Origin: an uncultured Thiotrichaceae bacterium
Lineage (GTDB): Bacteria > Pseudomonadota > Gammaproteobacteria > Thiotrichales > Thiotrichaceae
NCBI GenBank assembly: GCA_902727985.1
Contig: CACVAY010000112.1
Coordinates: forward strand, 1-64,000
Reading direction: 5' to 3'
Length of the DNA: 64,000 bases
The position numbers were made by a program, and so were the translations under genes. Positions 1 to 8,713 of this stretch are shown one piece after another. Position 1 is the stretch's first letter, and every line of letters begins with the position of its first letter. A model generated the notes under the pieces. It ran no database searches and was not told the origin of the DNA. It saw nothing but the letters and a program-made list of their open reading frames with translations.

Positions 1-2
1 TT

Positions 3-116
3 TGGTTTGCAGGGAAAGGTTTCCCGAATGGTGAACTTGGGCGAATGCTGGCGATCACGCATGAAATCAAAATCAATGGTCTGGAATATCTTTTCAAGCC
101 ACTCAAAAGCCTTTAA
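3..116 (+). CDS. C-terminal end of an unidentified protein (partial)
   Basis: An open frame enters from the left edge and ends at a TAA after 37 codons; it reads WFAGKGFPNGELGRMLAITH... and closes with ...FKPLKSL. The other forward frames either stop early or look non-coding, and the amino acid mix is protein-like. I do not recognise the family from this short tail. The start lies outside the window. Confidence 0.5.
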   Translation, partial: WFAGKGFPNGELGRMLAITHEIKINGLEYLFKPLKSL

Positions 117-130
117 GTATTATCTTTTTT

Positions 131-262
131 AAGGAACCTCTGATCAAGTCCAAACAATATTGGAACCGAGGCTTTAGCCTCGCCTAACGTATTGAAAATA
201 AACTACGAAGGGCGGGACTGAAGTCCCGATTCCAGAAAAATAGACTTAATCAGAGCTTCCTT
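131..262. repeat. MITE-like element with about 20-bp terminal inverted repeats
   Basis: The left end AAGGAACCTCTGATCAAGTC (131-150) and the right end GACTTAATCAGAGCTTCCTT (243-262) are inverted repeats matching at 17 of 20 positions. Inside lie two compact palindromes, CGAGGC-ttta-GCCTCG (167-182) and CGGGACT-ga-AGTCCCG (213-228). No open frame fits inside, so it would be a non-autonomous element or an extragenic palindromic repeat. A diverged third copy of the end sequence occurs at 399-422. Confidence 0.5.
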
Positions 263-448
263 AACCTTATCCCCTCCCGCGTCCTTCGATTGACGCTCAG
301 CGACCTAAGTGGTTATTAAAACCTTATAAATAATCTCTTCTCAAGTCAAAGATCTGTCCACATGGACGGGACTCCATGCGCGTGAGTGACGATCTATAAG
401 GCTTAATCAGCGTCTCCTTAAATGCGGATTAGGCTATTCTGCTCTGTA
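263..448. other. Non-coding gap downstream of SulP
   Basis: No convincing gene. It holds a degenerate copy of the repeat end at 399-422 (GGCTTAATCAGCGTCTCCTT), suggesting that this gap has collected more than one copy or fragment of the element at 131-262. Confidence 0.4.
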
Positions 449-2494
449 TTATGGTTCATAGCTGGCTTTCAGAGTTTCAACCGCTGTTCTGGTTGAGGCG
501 AACATATTCTCTTGGCCGATGATGTTGTCCAGTCCTGATTCTTCCAGGGAGTGAGTAAACTCTTTCTTCAAGCCAGCCAGGTAAAGCGATATGTTTTCCT
601 GTTTCAGTTCATCGATAAGGGTTCGTAGTTTGGCTTCACCAGATGCATCAATACGGTTGATACCATTACAGATAATCAAAATACCTTTGGTATTAGGATA
701 GTAGCTTATTGCATCCATGATAGCGTATTCGAAATGTGCCACATTGACAAACACTAGCGATGCGTCAAAGCGTACGGTGACGAAATGTTTGCTAACAGGC
801 GGTAGATCATGTGTGGCAGCGCCACCAAGGGAGCCATTAGGCTTGAGGCCCATGATTTCACTCCTCGGATTCATGTTGCCAATCAGATAGAGCAGGATAG
901 TGAGCCCTATGCCGATCAGTACACCATCTGCAAGCTGTGGGGCTAGCAGTAATGTGGCTATGAAAGTGACTGCTCCCGCTATCCCATCCGCGTGATTGAC
1001 CTTCCAAGCCTGAATCATCGGTTTAATATCTATCAGTCCAAACACTGCGGTCATGACAATGGCGGCAAGTATCGCTTTCGGTAAATGATAAAGATATTCA
1101 GTCAAAAAAAGTATAACCAGTACCACGCCCAAGGCGCTAATGATGGCATACATGCCGGTTTGGGCACCGACTTTGGCGGCAACCGCTGAGCGGGAGAAGG
1201 AACCGCTGACGACATAGGACTGGAAGAAGCTACCTACGATATTAGCCAGCCCTTGACCAATAAGCTCCTGGTTTGGATTAAGTTTTTCACGAGATTTTGT
1301 GGCTAACACCCGCGAAATGGAAGTAGCTTCCATAAAGCCAATCAGTGCAATGACAAAAGCAGAGAAAAAGAGGGTAGACATTAGCCCAAGATCAAACTGG
1401 GGTATCGACATACTGGGCAGTCCACTGGGAATTTCACCGACTACACTGCCGCCACCTGACAAGATGTATTGTCCATCACGAAAACCATCCAGGCGATAGA
1501 CATGTTGGAGCATTGAATTACCTTCAGCGGCGGTGTAAACGATCTTACCATCCCGCTCTGTTTGGATGAGGGCTTTTTTGTGCGCCTGAATTTTGAATTG
1601 ATAAATCTCATATTTTGCCCGTTTCTCCTCACCTTCAAGCAGTAAAGAATTGGCTTTTAGCGTCATGGCCTCTGGTGAGTCGCCAGTCAGGTTTTCTTGC
1701 TGACTACGCAGGGTCTGTTGTTTGCTTTTGATGGCTAGCAAATTCTGCTGTGCAGCATGTAATTTCGCATATACCCCGGTTGCTTGCTCATCGACGATTT
1801 GTTCTGGAGCTGCCTGTATCTTGTCCTCAAAGCCTGTCAGGTAGCTGATGGAAATACCTAAAGTGACGGCCAGCAGAACGGCGGGTAATTTCTGAAAATA
1901 CTTCGAGAATACCAGTAAAAAGATCACGGTGCCGACGGCAAATAACAGTGTCGGTATATGGGCATGAGGGGTTAATTGTACAACTTGGGATAAATCCTGA
2001 AGGAAGTTATCGGAGCGGGGCATTGGCACGCCGAGAAAGCTGTTAAGAAGTGACAGGCCAATAATAAGTGCTGCTGCGTTGGTGAAGCCCACAATGACCG
2101 GACTGGATGTCAGGTTCATGATTACTCCCAGACGAAACACACCGAGTATCAGACGTAAACAACCGACCATAAATGCTAATAGGAATGCTATCTGCATAAA
2201 CTCATCGCTCCCCCGGGTTGCCAGAGGCTCGATAGCCGCCGCGGACATCAGTGACAGCATGGCCACAGGGCCAGTATGCAGAAATTTCGACGCACCCCAC
2301 ATGCTTGCGATAATGACTGGGAGAAAAGATGCGTAAAGTCCATAAACGACGGGCAGACCAGCGAGATTGGCGTAAGCCATGCTTTGTGGCACGAGAATCA
2401 TTGCCACGGTAATGCCGGCAATAATATCGGATTTGAGTAGATCGGGTTTGACAGGAAACCAACGAAGAAAGGGGAAAAATTTAGTCAATCGCAT
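449..2494 (-). CDS. SulP-family anion transporter with STAS domain and coiled-coil insertion
   Basis: Inner-membrane SLC26/SulP carrier, a family that moves sulfate, bicarbonate or related anions. The N-terminal SulP signature is clear (DIIAGITVAMILVPQSMAYA, residues about 23-42), followed by many hydrophobic helices and a C-terminal cytoplasmic STAS domain (about 570-675). Unusual is a hydrophilic, helix-rich insertion at about residues 222-349, just before VVGEIPSGLPS, that most SulP proteins lack; at 681 aa the protein is longer than the usual 500-600. It lies downstream of and in the same direction as the UspA-like gene, separated by a strong hairpin at 2548-2594. In an autotroph a bicarbonate role is possible, but the substrate cannot be read from the sequence. 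Confidence 0.92.
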   Translation of the reverse strand: MRLTKFFPFLRWFPVKPDLLKSDIIAGITVAMILVPQSMAYANLAGLPVVYGLYASFLPVIIASMWGASKFLHTGPVAMLSLMSAAAIEPLATRGSDEFMQIAFLLAFMVGCLRLILGVFRLGVIMNLTSSPVIVGFTNAAALIIGLSLLNSFLGVPMPRSDNFLQDLSQVVQLTPHAHIPTLLFAVGTVIFLLVFSKYFQKLPAVLLAVTLGISISYLTGFEDKIQAAPEQIVDEQATGVYAKLHAAQQNLLAIKSKQQTLRSQQENLTGDSPEAMTLKANSLLLEGEEKRAKYEIYQFKIQAHKKALIQTERDGKIVYTAAEGNSMLQHVYRLDGFRDGQYILSGGGSVVGEIPSGLPSMSIPQFDLGLMSTLFFSAFVIALIGFMEATSISRVLATKSREKLNPNQELIGQGLANIVGSFFQSYVVSGSFSRSAVAAKVGAQTGMYAIISALGVVLVILFLTEYLYHLPKAILAAIVMTAVFGLIDIKPMIQAWKVNHADGIAGAVTFIATLLLAPQLADGVLIGIGLTILLYLIGNMNPRSEIMGLKPNGSLGGAATHDLPPVSKHFVTVRFDASLVFVNVAHFEYAIMDAISYYPNTKGILIICNGINRIDASGEAKLRTLIDELKQENISLYLAGLKKEFTHSLEESGLDNIIGQENMFASTRTAVETLKASYEP

Positions 2495-2547
2495 GTTAAT
2501 AGCCCATTGGGTAAGCGAAAAAAGAACGCAATTTTGGTATAAGAAAA

Positions 2548-2594
2548 AAAAATACCACTTCTATAAATTTAGAATGAATAGAAGTGGTATTTTT
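2548..2594. terminator. Strong bidirectional hairpin terminator
   Basis: A perfect 17-bp inverted repeat (AAAAATACCACTTCTAT / ATAGAAGTGGTATTTTT) with a 13-nt loop and A/T-rich ends. It lies between the UspA-like gene and the SulP gene and would end or attenuate transcription of the former. Confidence 0.8.
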
Positions 2595-2660
2595 GGGTGC
2601 TCAAGGTAGAGTGGATTCAAACGAGCATCAAAATAGTCTTAATCAGATGCAAGAGTTTCC

Positions 2661-3257
2661 TTATGCCGCGTTAATCGCTTTTACGTTATCTTCTTTCTTG
2701 TCTGTGCTCGCGTTGGCCGATTGCTCAGCAGTAACAACCACAACAGGAACAGGTAGTTTGAATTTTACAGGGTTTCCTGACAGGTAAATCCGTCCTAAAA
2801 AGCCGTTTTCTTTGCAAGCTAGGAAGGCAATTTCGGGATGACCTTTCAGGTAGCTGTTTAGCTCTTCCATTGGGCTGCCCGATAGTCTCACTTTTTCGAA
2901 TTGTATATTGTTATCTTCAAGTGCTTGCTGGTAAGGGCCAACAAGTGACTCTGTCATGGCTTTAGATTCAAACGACACAATCTTCAGGTCGTGGTCAAGA
3001 CTTTGACAGGTTTCAATGATGTAATTCATTAATGGTTTTGGTAGTTCACTGCCGAGGTACATGACGATGCTCTGACGGTTACCGCGTTTTATGGCTGCTT
3101 CCTGTTTACTCTGAGCCGTCAAATTGTGCTCCGCTCGATCTGTGGCGTTGACATCTCTAATATGTTTTAGTTTGTCAGAACCTGATAAATAATCAGCGGC
3201 ATGTGAGTGAGCAAGTCCGTTTTTCATCGTTTCTAGTGCTTCAGTTAAGAATTTCAT
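2661..3257 (-). CDS. UspA-like (universal stress family) cytoplasmic protein
   Basis: 198 aa, soluble, no signal peptide. The central part (about residues 60-175) has alternating strand/helix character typical of the Usp/HUP alpha-beta fold: SIVMYLGSELPKPLMNYIIETC, then DHDLKIVSFES, then a closing strand KLPVPVVVVTAEQ. The ATP-binding glycine signature of UspA is not obvious, so nucleotide binding is uncertain. The start is backed by AAGGA seven bases upstream. Its promoter is a perfect sigma-54 site at 3299-3314 with an IHF site and repeated motifs behind it, next to an NtrC-type regulator, so I infer it is the target of that two-component system. Confidence 0.7.
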   Translation of the reverse strand: MKFLTEALETMKNGLAHSHAADYLSGSDKLKHIRDVNATDRAEHNLTAQSKQEAAIKRGNRQSIVMYLGSELPKPLMNYIIETCQSLDHDLKIVSFESKAMTESLVGPYQQALEDNNIQFEKVRLSGSPMEELNSYLKGHPEIAFLACKENGFLGRIYLSGNPVKFKLPVPVVVVTAEQSANASTDKKEDNVKAINAA

Positions 3258-3298
3258 GGTGTGTTCCTTGCAGAAAATTTAATAGATGCAAATCTCTT

Positions 3299-3314
3299 AG
3301 CAAAAAACGTGCCA
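3299..3314 (-). promoter_or_regulatory. Sigma-54 (-24/-12) promoter of the UspA-like gene
   Basis: Read on the minus strand: TGGCAC-GTTTT-TTGCT, an exact match to the TGGCACRNNNNTTGCW consensus, with the GG/GC dinucleotides at the required spacing and the start codon about 40 bases downstream. Confidence 0.88.
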
Positions 3315-3331
3315 GTTTTTATTTTAATTTA

Positions 3332-3344
3332 AATCAATGGTTTA
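3332..3344 (+). promoter_or_regulatory. IHF binding site
   Basis: AATCAATGGTTTA matches the IHF consensus WATCAANNNNTTR exactly and lies between the sigma-54 promoter and the upstream repeats, where IHF bends DNA to bring an activator to the polymerase. Confidence 0.65.
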
Positions 3345-3350
3345 CGTTTT

Positions 3351-3434
3351 TATGCAACCTAGGTGAGTGTTTCACTATGCAACGTTTGCGTCTTTGATCG
3401 TTTACAATATTGCAACACTGTTGCATAATGCAAC
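3351..3434. promoter_or_regulatory. Upstream activator repeats (TGCAAC motif cluster)
   Basis: TGCAAC occurs at 3353-3358, 3378-3383, 3411-3416 and 3429-3434. The first two are within longer TATGCAAC direct repeats 25 bp apart, and TTGCA-taa-TGCAA (3421-3433) is an inverted repeat. They lie roughly 40-120 bp behind the sigma-54 promoter, the normal place for enhancer-binding-protein sites. They also abut the histidine kinase start, so the system may control itself. Confidence 0.6.
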
Positions 3435-3435
3435 G

Positions 3436-4899
3436 ATGGCTAGTAGCATAAAAAAGCAACTCTATATTTCTCACAGTGCCTCGATACTCATGTTTGTGGT
3501 CATGATTATTTTTTTGCTCGTTGATCTAAGCTATCTGCGAACACAGGTGCCTAAAATTGATGCTGTAAGAACCTTGACTTCAACGGCACAGCAACTCACA
3601 TTTCTCGAAGAAAAACTCTTGCTGAATGGCAAAGAATCTACGCTGGTTCTTCTTGGTGAGGCAATCGGAAAGTTACAGGCACTGCTGCAAAATGATAGAG
3701 AATTATTAAAAGGTTTTATTGATAATAGTGAAGCTGGTACGTTGAAAAGTCATGTCAGTGAATATCAAACCCTACTCAAGGGTATGAAAGAACCTGCACC
3801 AGACAGGACGGTGCTGTTAGCATTTACGAGGGAACTCAACCAGCATAATACTGCGATTAGATCCATTATTAACCAGCTTGAATTAAGGCATCATGAACTC
3901 TTGTTAGGGGCAGTTGATAATGTCACCAAAGCGATGATATTTGGTTTGATTGTTGTTTCACTGATTGCGTTAATTAGTGCACTGTTTGTGACAGGCTTGA
4001 TTGTCAGACCGCTACGTGATCTTGAGCGCCAGCTTCATGATGTTGCAGATAAAAAAATAGATAAGCTATCAACGACCAGTCGAACCAGAGAACTCAATTC
4101 TTTCGTGAGTCAGTTTAATAATATGCTGGATCAGCGTCGTCGTAAGGATCGTCAGCTAAGACACAATGAAAAAGCGGCTGCGTTGGGGATACTGGTGTCA
4201 GGTGTTGCACACGAACTCAACAATCCTTTATCGAATATTTCCACTTCTGCGCAGTTGTTACAGGAAGAAGACACAAATTCTGAACTCAGTCGTCAATGGC
4301 TGAACCATATCGATCATGAAATTGAGCGCGCACGTAGGATTGTGTTACGTCTGCTGGATAGTGTTCGCCATCAGAAGCAACCCATGACAAAGGTTGATGC
4401 GGCCATATTAGTCCAAAAGTCACTGACACTCATTCATCGCCAATTAGATCCTAATATTAATATCTATATCGAAGACATTGCTGAAATACCATTACACGTT
4501 AATTATGAGCGATTCCAGCAGGTATTCATCAATCTCATTAATAATGCTGCGGACGCTGGTGCTAAAAATATCTGGGTATTTGGCGATTATATCCAGCAGG
4601 CTGATTCTCGAACCAATAATTTTGTCTGCTCCAGAAAAAAACCTCCGTTTGCCAAAGATATTCAGACATTTTTTCTTTTCACGGTTGCTGATGATGGCGT
4701 GGGTATTCCTGAGGAAAATGTTTCGAAATTATTTGTACCTTTCTTTACCACCAAAACAGGCGGTGATGGAACCGGGCTTGGTCTGTATCTGGTGAATGAA
4801 ATTGTAACCGAGCATGATGGGTGTATTTCAGCGAGAAACAGAGAGCATCAAGGTTTCGAGTTTCTTATACTGTTACCAATTAGCGAGGATGACTCATGA
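3436..4899 (+). CDS. Membrane-bound NtrB-type sensor histidine kinase
   Basis: Inner-membrane kinase partnered with the NtrC-like regulator it overlaps by 4 bp. From the chosen ATG: TM1 at about residues 14-32, a periplasmic sensor segment of about 130 residues, TM2, a HAMP linker, a HisKA box with the phospho-acceptor histidine in GVAHELNNPLSNI, and an HATPase_c domain with N box (INNAADAG), G1 box (DDGVGIPEE) and G2 box (TGLGLYLV). An in-frame start at 3367 would add 23 residues but would place the TGCAAC operator repeats inside the gene, so I prefer 3436 although its ribosome site is weak. The input signal is unknown. Confidence 0.9.
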   Translation: MASSIKKQLYISHSASILMFVVMIIFLLVDLSYLRTQVPKIDAVRTLTSTAQQLTFLEEKLLLNGKESTLVLLGEAIGKLQALLQNDRELLKGFIDNSEAGTLKSHVSEYQTLLKGMKEPAPDRTVLLAFTRELNQHNTAIRSIINQLELRHHELLLGAVDNVTKAMIFGLIVVSLIALISALFVTGLIVRPLRDLERQLHDVADKKIDKLSTTSRTRELNSFVSQFNNMLDQRRRKDRQLRHNEKAAALGILVSGVAHELNNPLSNISTSAQLLQEEDTNSELSRQWLNHIDHEIERARRIVLRLLDSVRHQKQPMTKVDAAILVQKSLTLIHRQLDPNINIYIEDIAEIPLHVNYERFQQVFINLINNAADAGAKNIWVFGDYIQQADSRTNNFVCSRKKPPFAKDIQTFFLFTVADDGVGIPEENVSKLFVPFFTTKTGGDGTGLGLYLVNEIVTEHDGCISARNREHQGFEFLILLPISEDDS

Positions 4900-6278
4900 T
4901 GGATATGAACACCAGCGGCCAAGCCAATATTCTTCTGATAGATGATGAACCGATCGCACTTTCGAATATGCAGCATATTCTTGAGAAATCAGGCTATCAG
5001 GTTGCTGCTTGTAAGGATGGTGAGTCAGGCTTGAATGAATTGCAGCGTCAGTCTTTTGATCTTGTTTTGACTGATCTGAAGATGCCAGGTATTGATGGGA
5101 TGGATGTGCTGGCTCATATTCGGGAGAACCTCCCTGATGTTCCCGTTATTATGATAACGGGGCACGCGTCATTAGATTCAGCTGTAGAAGCCATGAAACT
5201 GGGAGCCTACCACTACATATCAAAACCATTTCGCCTTAACGAAATGCGTGAAATGATAAAAGGCGCATTAGAGTTACGGCGTGTCAAAGTCGAAAATCAG
5301 GAGTTGAAAGAAAAGATTAGTAGCCTTTCGGATCAAACAACCATCATCACTCAAGACATTGCCATGCAACGAGTGCTGGAAACTGCTCGCAAGATTGCCG
5401 CAACCGATACCAGCGTGATTATTCATGGGGAATCAGGCACGGGTAAGGAGCTAATGGCGCGCTTCCTTCACGACAACAGCACTCGGATTGACAAGCCATT
5501 CGTGGCGTTCAATTGTGGGGCGCTGCATGAAGAAATCGCTGCCAGTGAACTCTTTGGTCATGAGAAAGGCGCGTTCACGGGGGCGACATCCCGTAAGCTT
5601 GGTCTGTTTGAAGCCGCTGAGGGGGGGACTCTGTTTCTTGATGAGGTTGCCGAAATGCCCTTGCTGATGCAGGTTAAGTTGCTTCGAGTGCTTCAGGAAC
5701 GAGAATTAATGCGAGTCGGTTCGACCGTGCCAGTTCCTATTAATGTCAGGGTGGTTGCGGCAAGCAACCGAGATCTCAAACAGGCCGTTGATGAGGGAGA
5801 AATGCGTAATGATTTGTATTTTCGGCTGAATGTCGTGACTCTCACATTGCCACCCCTGCGTGATCGTCGGGAAGATATTCCCTTTCTTGCTTACTACTTC
5901 CTTAGAAAATTTTCTACGTTAATGAAGCTGGATGTACTGGAAATTTCAACAGAAGCCATGAAGCGGCTGGTTGAATATAATTATCCCGGTAATATTCGGG
6001 AATTATCCAACTTTATCGAGCGCGGCGTGGTGCTTTCACAAAGTGAAGTGTTGGATATAGAGCACCTACCACAAAGCTTAGGCTCGTTGACTGTACGTGT
6101 TTTTGCACCAGAAAAGGCGGCAACACCTGCAACGCTTGAGGATCAGCAAAAAGAGCATATTTTGAATGTATTGGAGATGACGGATGGCAATCGTACCGAA
6201 GCCGCTAAAATGCTGGGGATTGATCGCGTATCACTCTGGCGCAAACTCAAGAAGCTCGGCATCGATGGCAATCGTTAG
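4896..6278 (+). CDS. NtrC-family sigma-54-dependent response regulator
   Basis: 460 aa in the usual three-domain order. The receiver domain (about 8-125) has acidic DDE and phospho-acceptor Asp in [11 protein letters not shown]. The AAA+ domain has Walker A GESGTGKE, the sigma-54 contact loop GAFTGA and Walker [13 protein letters not shown]-terminal Fis-type helix-turn-helix ([25 protein letters not shown]) ends the protein. Start overlaps the kinase stop (ATGA). The nearest sigma-54 promoter is that of the UspA-like gene at 3299-3314, preceded by candidate enhancer sites, which makes that gene its likely target. Confidence 0.95.
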   Translation: MMDMNTSGQANILLIDDEPIALSNMQHILEKSGYQVAACKDGESGLNELQRQSFDLVLTDLKMPGIDGMDVLAHIRENLPDVPVIMITGHASLDSAVEAMKLGAYHYISKPFRLNEMREMIKGALELRRVKVENQELKEKISSLSDQTTIITQDIAMQRVLETARKIAATDTSVIIHGESGTGKELMARFLHDNSTRIDKPFVAFNCGALHEEIAASELFGHEKGAFTGATSRKLGLFEAAEGGTLFLDEVAEMPLLMQVKLLRVLQERELMRVGSTVPVPINVRVVAASNRDLKQAVDEGEMRNDLYFRLNVVTLTLPPLRDRREDIPFLAYYFLRKFSTLMKLDVLEISTEAMKRLVEYNYPGNIRELSNFIERGVVLSQSEVLDIEHLPQSLGSLTVRVFAPEKAATPATLEDQQKEHILNVLEMTDGNRTEAAKMLGIDRVSLWRKLKKLGIDGNR

Positions 6279-6495
6279 AAAGCAGGTATACAAATGTTGG
6301 CGGCTTGAGGGCTAATGAGTATTTGTGGTTAGCGATGAGTAGCAATTGCTTTGGAAGTTTGCTTTCAATCCTGATTTATCACCCAATAGAAGGAATCGAC
6401 ATTATCAGTAACGTCATATTAGAATAGGCATCAAATAGATGCTGATTAGATGAGTTCTACTATTGATTTTCACTGCTTTTCCCGGAACCCTATGT

Positions 6496-6978
6496 ATGAA
6501 TAATGAGAAAGACTTCGATAAGAGCCCGGCGTTGCCTATTCGTGCTGAGCTTTTAATGAAGTTGCTAGATGAAACTGACCATGGAATCACGCTTGCTGAG
6601 AGAGAAGGAGATGACACTATTCTGCTGTATGTAAACCATGCATTCGAGCAAATGACAGGCTATACGGCTGATGAATGCTTATACAGCGATTGCCGATTTT
6701 TGCAAAATGGTGATCGTGATCAGGATGCTGTTAATAAAATTAACGCTGCGATTTCCAACAAAGAAGCCGTTCGCGTGAAACTGAGGAATTATCGTAAGGA
6801 TGGCAGTCTGTTTTGGAATGACCTGAGCATCACGCCTTATTTTGATAAAGTAGAAGGCGTGATGTATTACATCGGCATTCAACGTGATGTCACCGAACGA
6901 ACCGACCTCAAGCAACAGCTCCGCGATGCACGCGCGCAAATTGAAGAGTTAGAACGGCAGTTGAAGGCTTTGGGGTAA
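6496..6978 (+). CDS. Short LOV (PAS) blue-light photoreceptor protein
   Basis: 160 aa consisting of one PAS/LOV domain and a C-terminal helix. The core YVNHAFEQMTGYTADECL is followed by SDCRFLQNGDRDQ, the counterpart of the flavin-binding GxNCRFLQG motif, with the adduct-forming cysteine, arginine and glutamine kept. The later NYRKDGSLFWNDLSITPY and YYIGIQRDVTER strands match LOV domains, and the tail (about 130-158) is a heptad-like coiled coil. There is no output domain, so it is a short LOV protein that signals by dimer change or to a partner. An upstream in-frame ATG at 6463 would add 11 residues of unlikely composition. It follows the two-component genes but has its own spacing of about 200 bp. 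Confidence 0.82.
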   Translation: MNNEKDFDKSPALPIRAELLMKLLDETDHGITLAEREGDDTILLYVNHAFEQMTGYTADECLYSDCRFLQNGDRDQDAVNKINAAISNKEAVRVKLRNYRKDGSLFWNDLSITPYFDKVEGVMYYIGIQRDVTERTDLKQQLRDARAQIEELERQLKALG

Positions 6979-6985
6979 GTGCTAT

Positions 6986-7564
6986 CTAAGCCTCGGGTTT
7001 GTCTTCAATCAAGCCCACTTGTAACACGGCTCGCTTATATGTCTGCATCACATCAGGAAGCAATACTTGCGATACATAATCTAGCGCCCATTTTTGATCA
7101 CGTTCACCTAGTGCGTTTGTTACATGGTTGCCAAAAACACGTCCCATATTAAAGCCTGGTAAGTTACGTTCGTCATCCCACATGCAGTCTGCATAATCAT
7201 CCATCCGCAGGTTTAGCTTTTCAATGAATGGTGTTCGGTAATCACCTGGGCCACTAAAGTCTCGTGCATTATCTTGCACGTGATCCGCAATCTTTTTCGC
7301 ATACTCGGTGATGATGCTCGCGCGGCCTTCATCATCAATCGTATCGAAAACCATGCGGTCGATAATGTGGATAAGGTATGACATAACTTCTTCAATAATC
7401 GCAACACGTTGTTGTTGGGTATCGACTTGAAAATTTTCGTTCTCGATTTCTAGCAAGGTCTGCATGCCGATTTTCCATGCATTAAAAGCGAGTACGCTAA
7501 CAGCGTCTTCAACGGAAACATCGCGTTCTTGCTTACTCCATTTGGTTTTGATGCGAATGCGCAA
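6986..7564 (-). CDS. Conserved hypothetical protein, 192 aa
   Basis: I do not recognise the family. It is a soluble, mainly helical protein with many acidic residues and no signal peptide or membrane segment. The start is a TTG (MRIRIKTKW...) backed by AGGAG seven bases upstream, which decides it. It is convergent with the LOV gene (7 bp gap) and divergent from the gene at 7667, so it forms its own unit. Confidence 0.7.
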   Translation of the reverse strand: MRIRIKTKWSKQERDVSVEDAVSVLAFNAWKIGMQTLLEIENENFQVDTQQQRVAIIEEVMSYLIHIIDRMVFDTIDDEGRASIITEYAKKIADHVQDNARDFSGPGDYRTPFIEKLNLRMDDYADCMWDDERNLPGFNMGRVFGNHVTNALGERDQKWALDYVSQVLLPDVMQTYKRAVLQVGLIEDKPEA

Positions 7565-7666
7565 GGCTTACTCCTGAGAAAATCATTGATGTTAGGGAAT
7601 GGCGCATAATGCAGTTATCATTACAGTAATTCAAGTTTACTGGTTTTTGAACGGGGATCTAAGCAC

Positions 7667-8713
7667 ATGGAATTAGACATTCGCACATTAGCGGAAACCG
7701 TACAGCACAACTGTCATATTGCCGATGCTCGCCATGCAGGTGATTACACCTTGTGCGTGTATTTATTGAAGATGCGCGAGATGTATCGCTGGGAGCAGGG
7801 TGAAAGCTTCAAAACGGCGCTGACCACCGATGATGTGGGCGATTGGCTGACCGAGCGCGAAGGTGCTTGGGATGATGTGGAAGAGCAAGATTACAAATCA
7901 CTAGATATTGATGGAAAATCTTACGATCCTTTTGATAATGATGCGATTAATGTCTTGTTAGAAAGCAAAGGTCTCGTTTACAACGCGGGTTTGGGTATTC
8001 GTTGTCGACCGCATTTTTTTCTTGGGCAACTTGAAGAAGAGCAGCAAGCTGATAGCCATACCATTCTAATTTCAGGCAAAGAATATGCGCGCGATATGGC
8101 TGCGCCTCCGGCAATGATACAGGGCGATAAAGTCTTTGTGCGCATGGAGTCATTACGTCGTGTGTTGTGGGAAAAGTTCGAAGAATGGCGCATGACAGGT
8201 TTGGATAATCCTATCGGGCGTGCTGCGAGTTTTTACAATTTTGAGACTGATGTGGAAGCTGCTTTGGATGAAATATCTGACGTTGAGTCCAGAATGGTGA
8301 TTGCCCATGAAGTGGGTGAGATCATGGCGGGGCAGGAATATGGTGATGCATGGTTAGCTATGCTCAATGCGATTCCTCGGTCGCATGCTGAAATTATGTT
8401 GCGCGCTGTACGAGATCACTATGCAGACGCCTTGCATACATTGCCATTATTAGTAGAGAATGCGAATCCTGCATCGATACATTTCTACTTTGGGAATCTA
8501 ACGGCGATGCGTAAGAAGTTAGCTCCTGCCTTGTATTCTGCGTATGAAACATGGCATAAGACGGATGATTTACAGGCTTTGGAGCAATTGATTCCTGCTA
8601 TGGCAGAACATTGGCAGCGAACAGGAAAAGAAGCCTTGGGACTGTATCAGAAGTCCGGTGATCAAGCTGTTGAAGATATAGAAGCATTAGTTTTGGAGAA
8701 TATATTATCGTGA
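7667..8713 (+). CDS. Conserved hypothetical protein, possibly the Sfum_1244 family
   Basis: 348 aa, soluble, no signal or membrane segment. The N-terminal quarter (DARHAGDYTLCVYLLKMREMYRWEQG) and the repeated acidic helical stretches recall a conserved bacterial family annotated after Sfum_1244, but I am working from memory. No catalytic motif is evident. Its stop overlaps the start of the following 2OG-Fe(II) oxygenase by 4 bp, so the two are co-transcribed and probably translationally coupled. Confidence 0.65.
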   Translation: MELDIRTLAETVQHNCHIADARHAGDYTLCVYLLKMREMYRWEQGESFKTALTTDDVGDWLTEREGAWDDVEEQDYKSLDIDGKSYDPFDNDAINVLLESKGLVYNAGLGIRCRPHFFLGQLEEEQQADSHTILISGKEYARDMAAPPAMIQGDKVFVRMESLRRVLWEKFEEWRMTGLDNPIGRAASFYNFETDVEAALDEISDVESRMVIAHEVGEIMAGQEYGDAWLAMLNAIPRSHAEIMLRAVRDHYADALHTLPLLVENANPASIHFYFGNLTAMRKKLAPALYSAYETWHKTDDLQALEQLIPAMAEHWQRTGKEALGLYQKSGDQAVEDIEALVLENILS

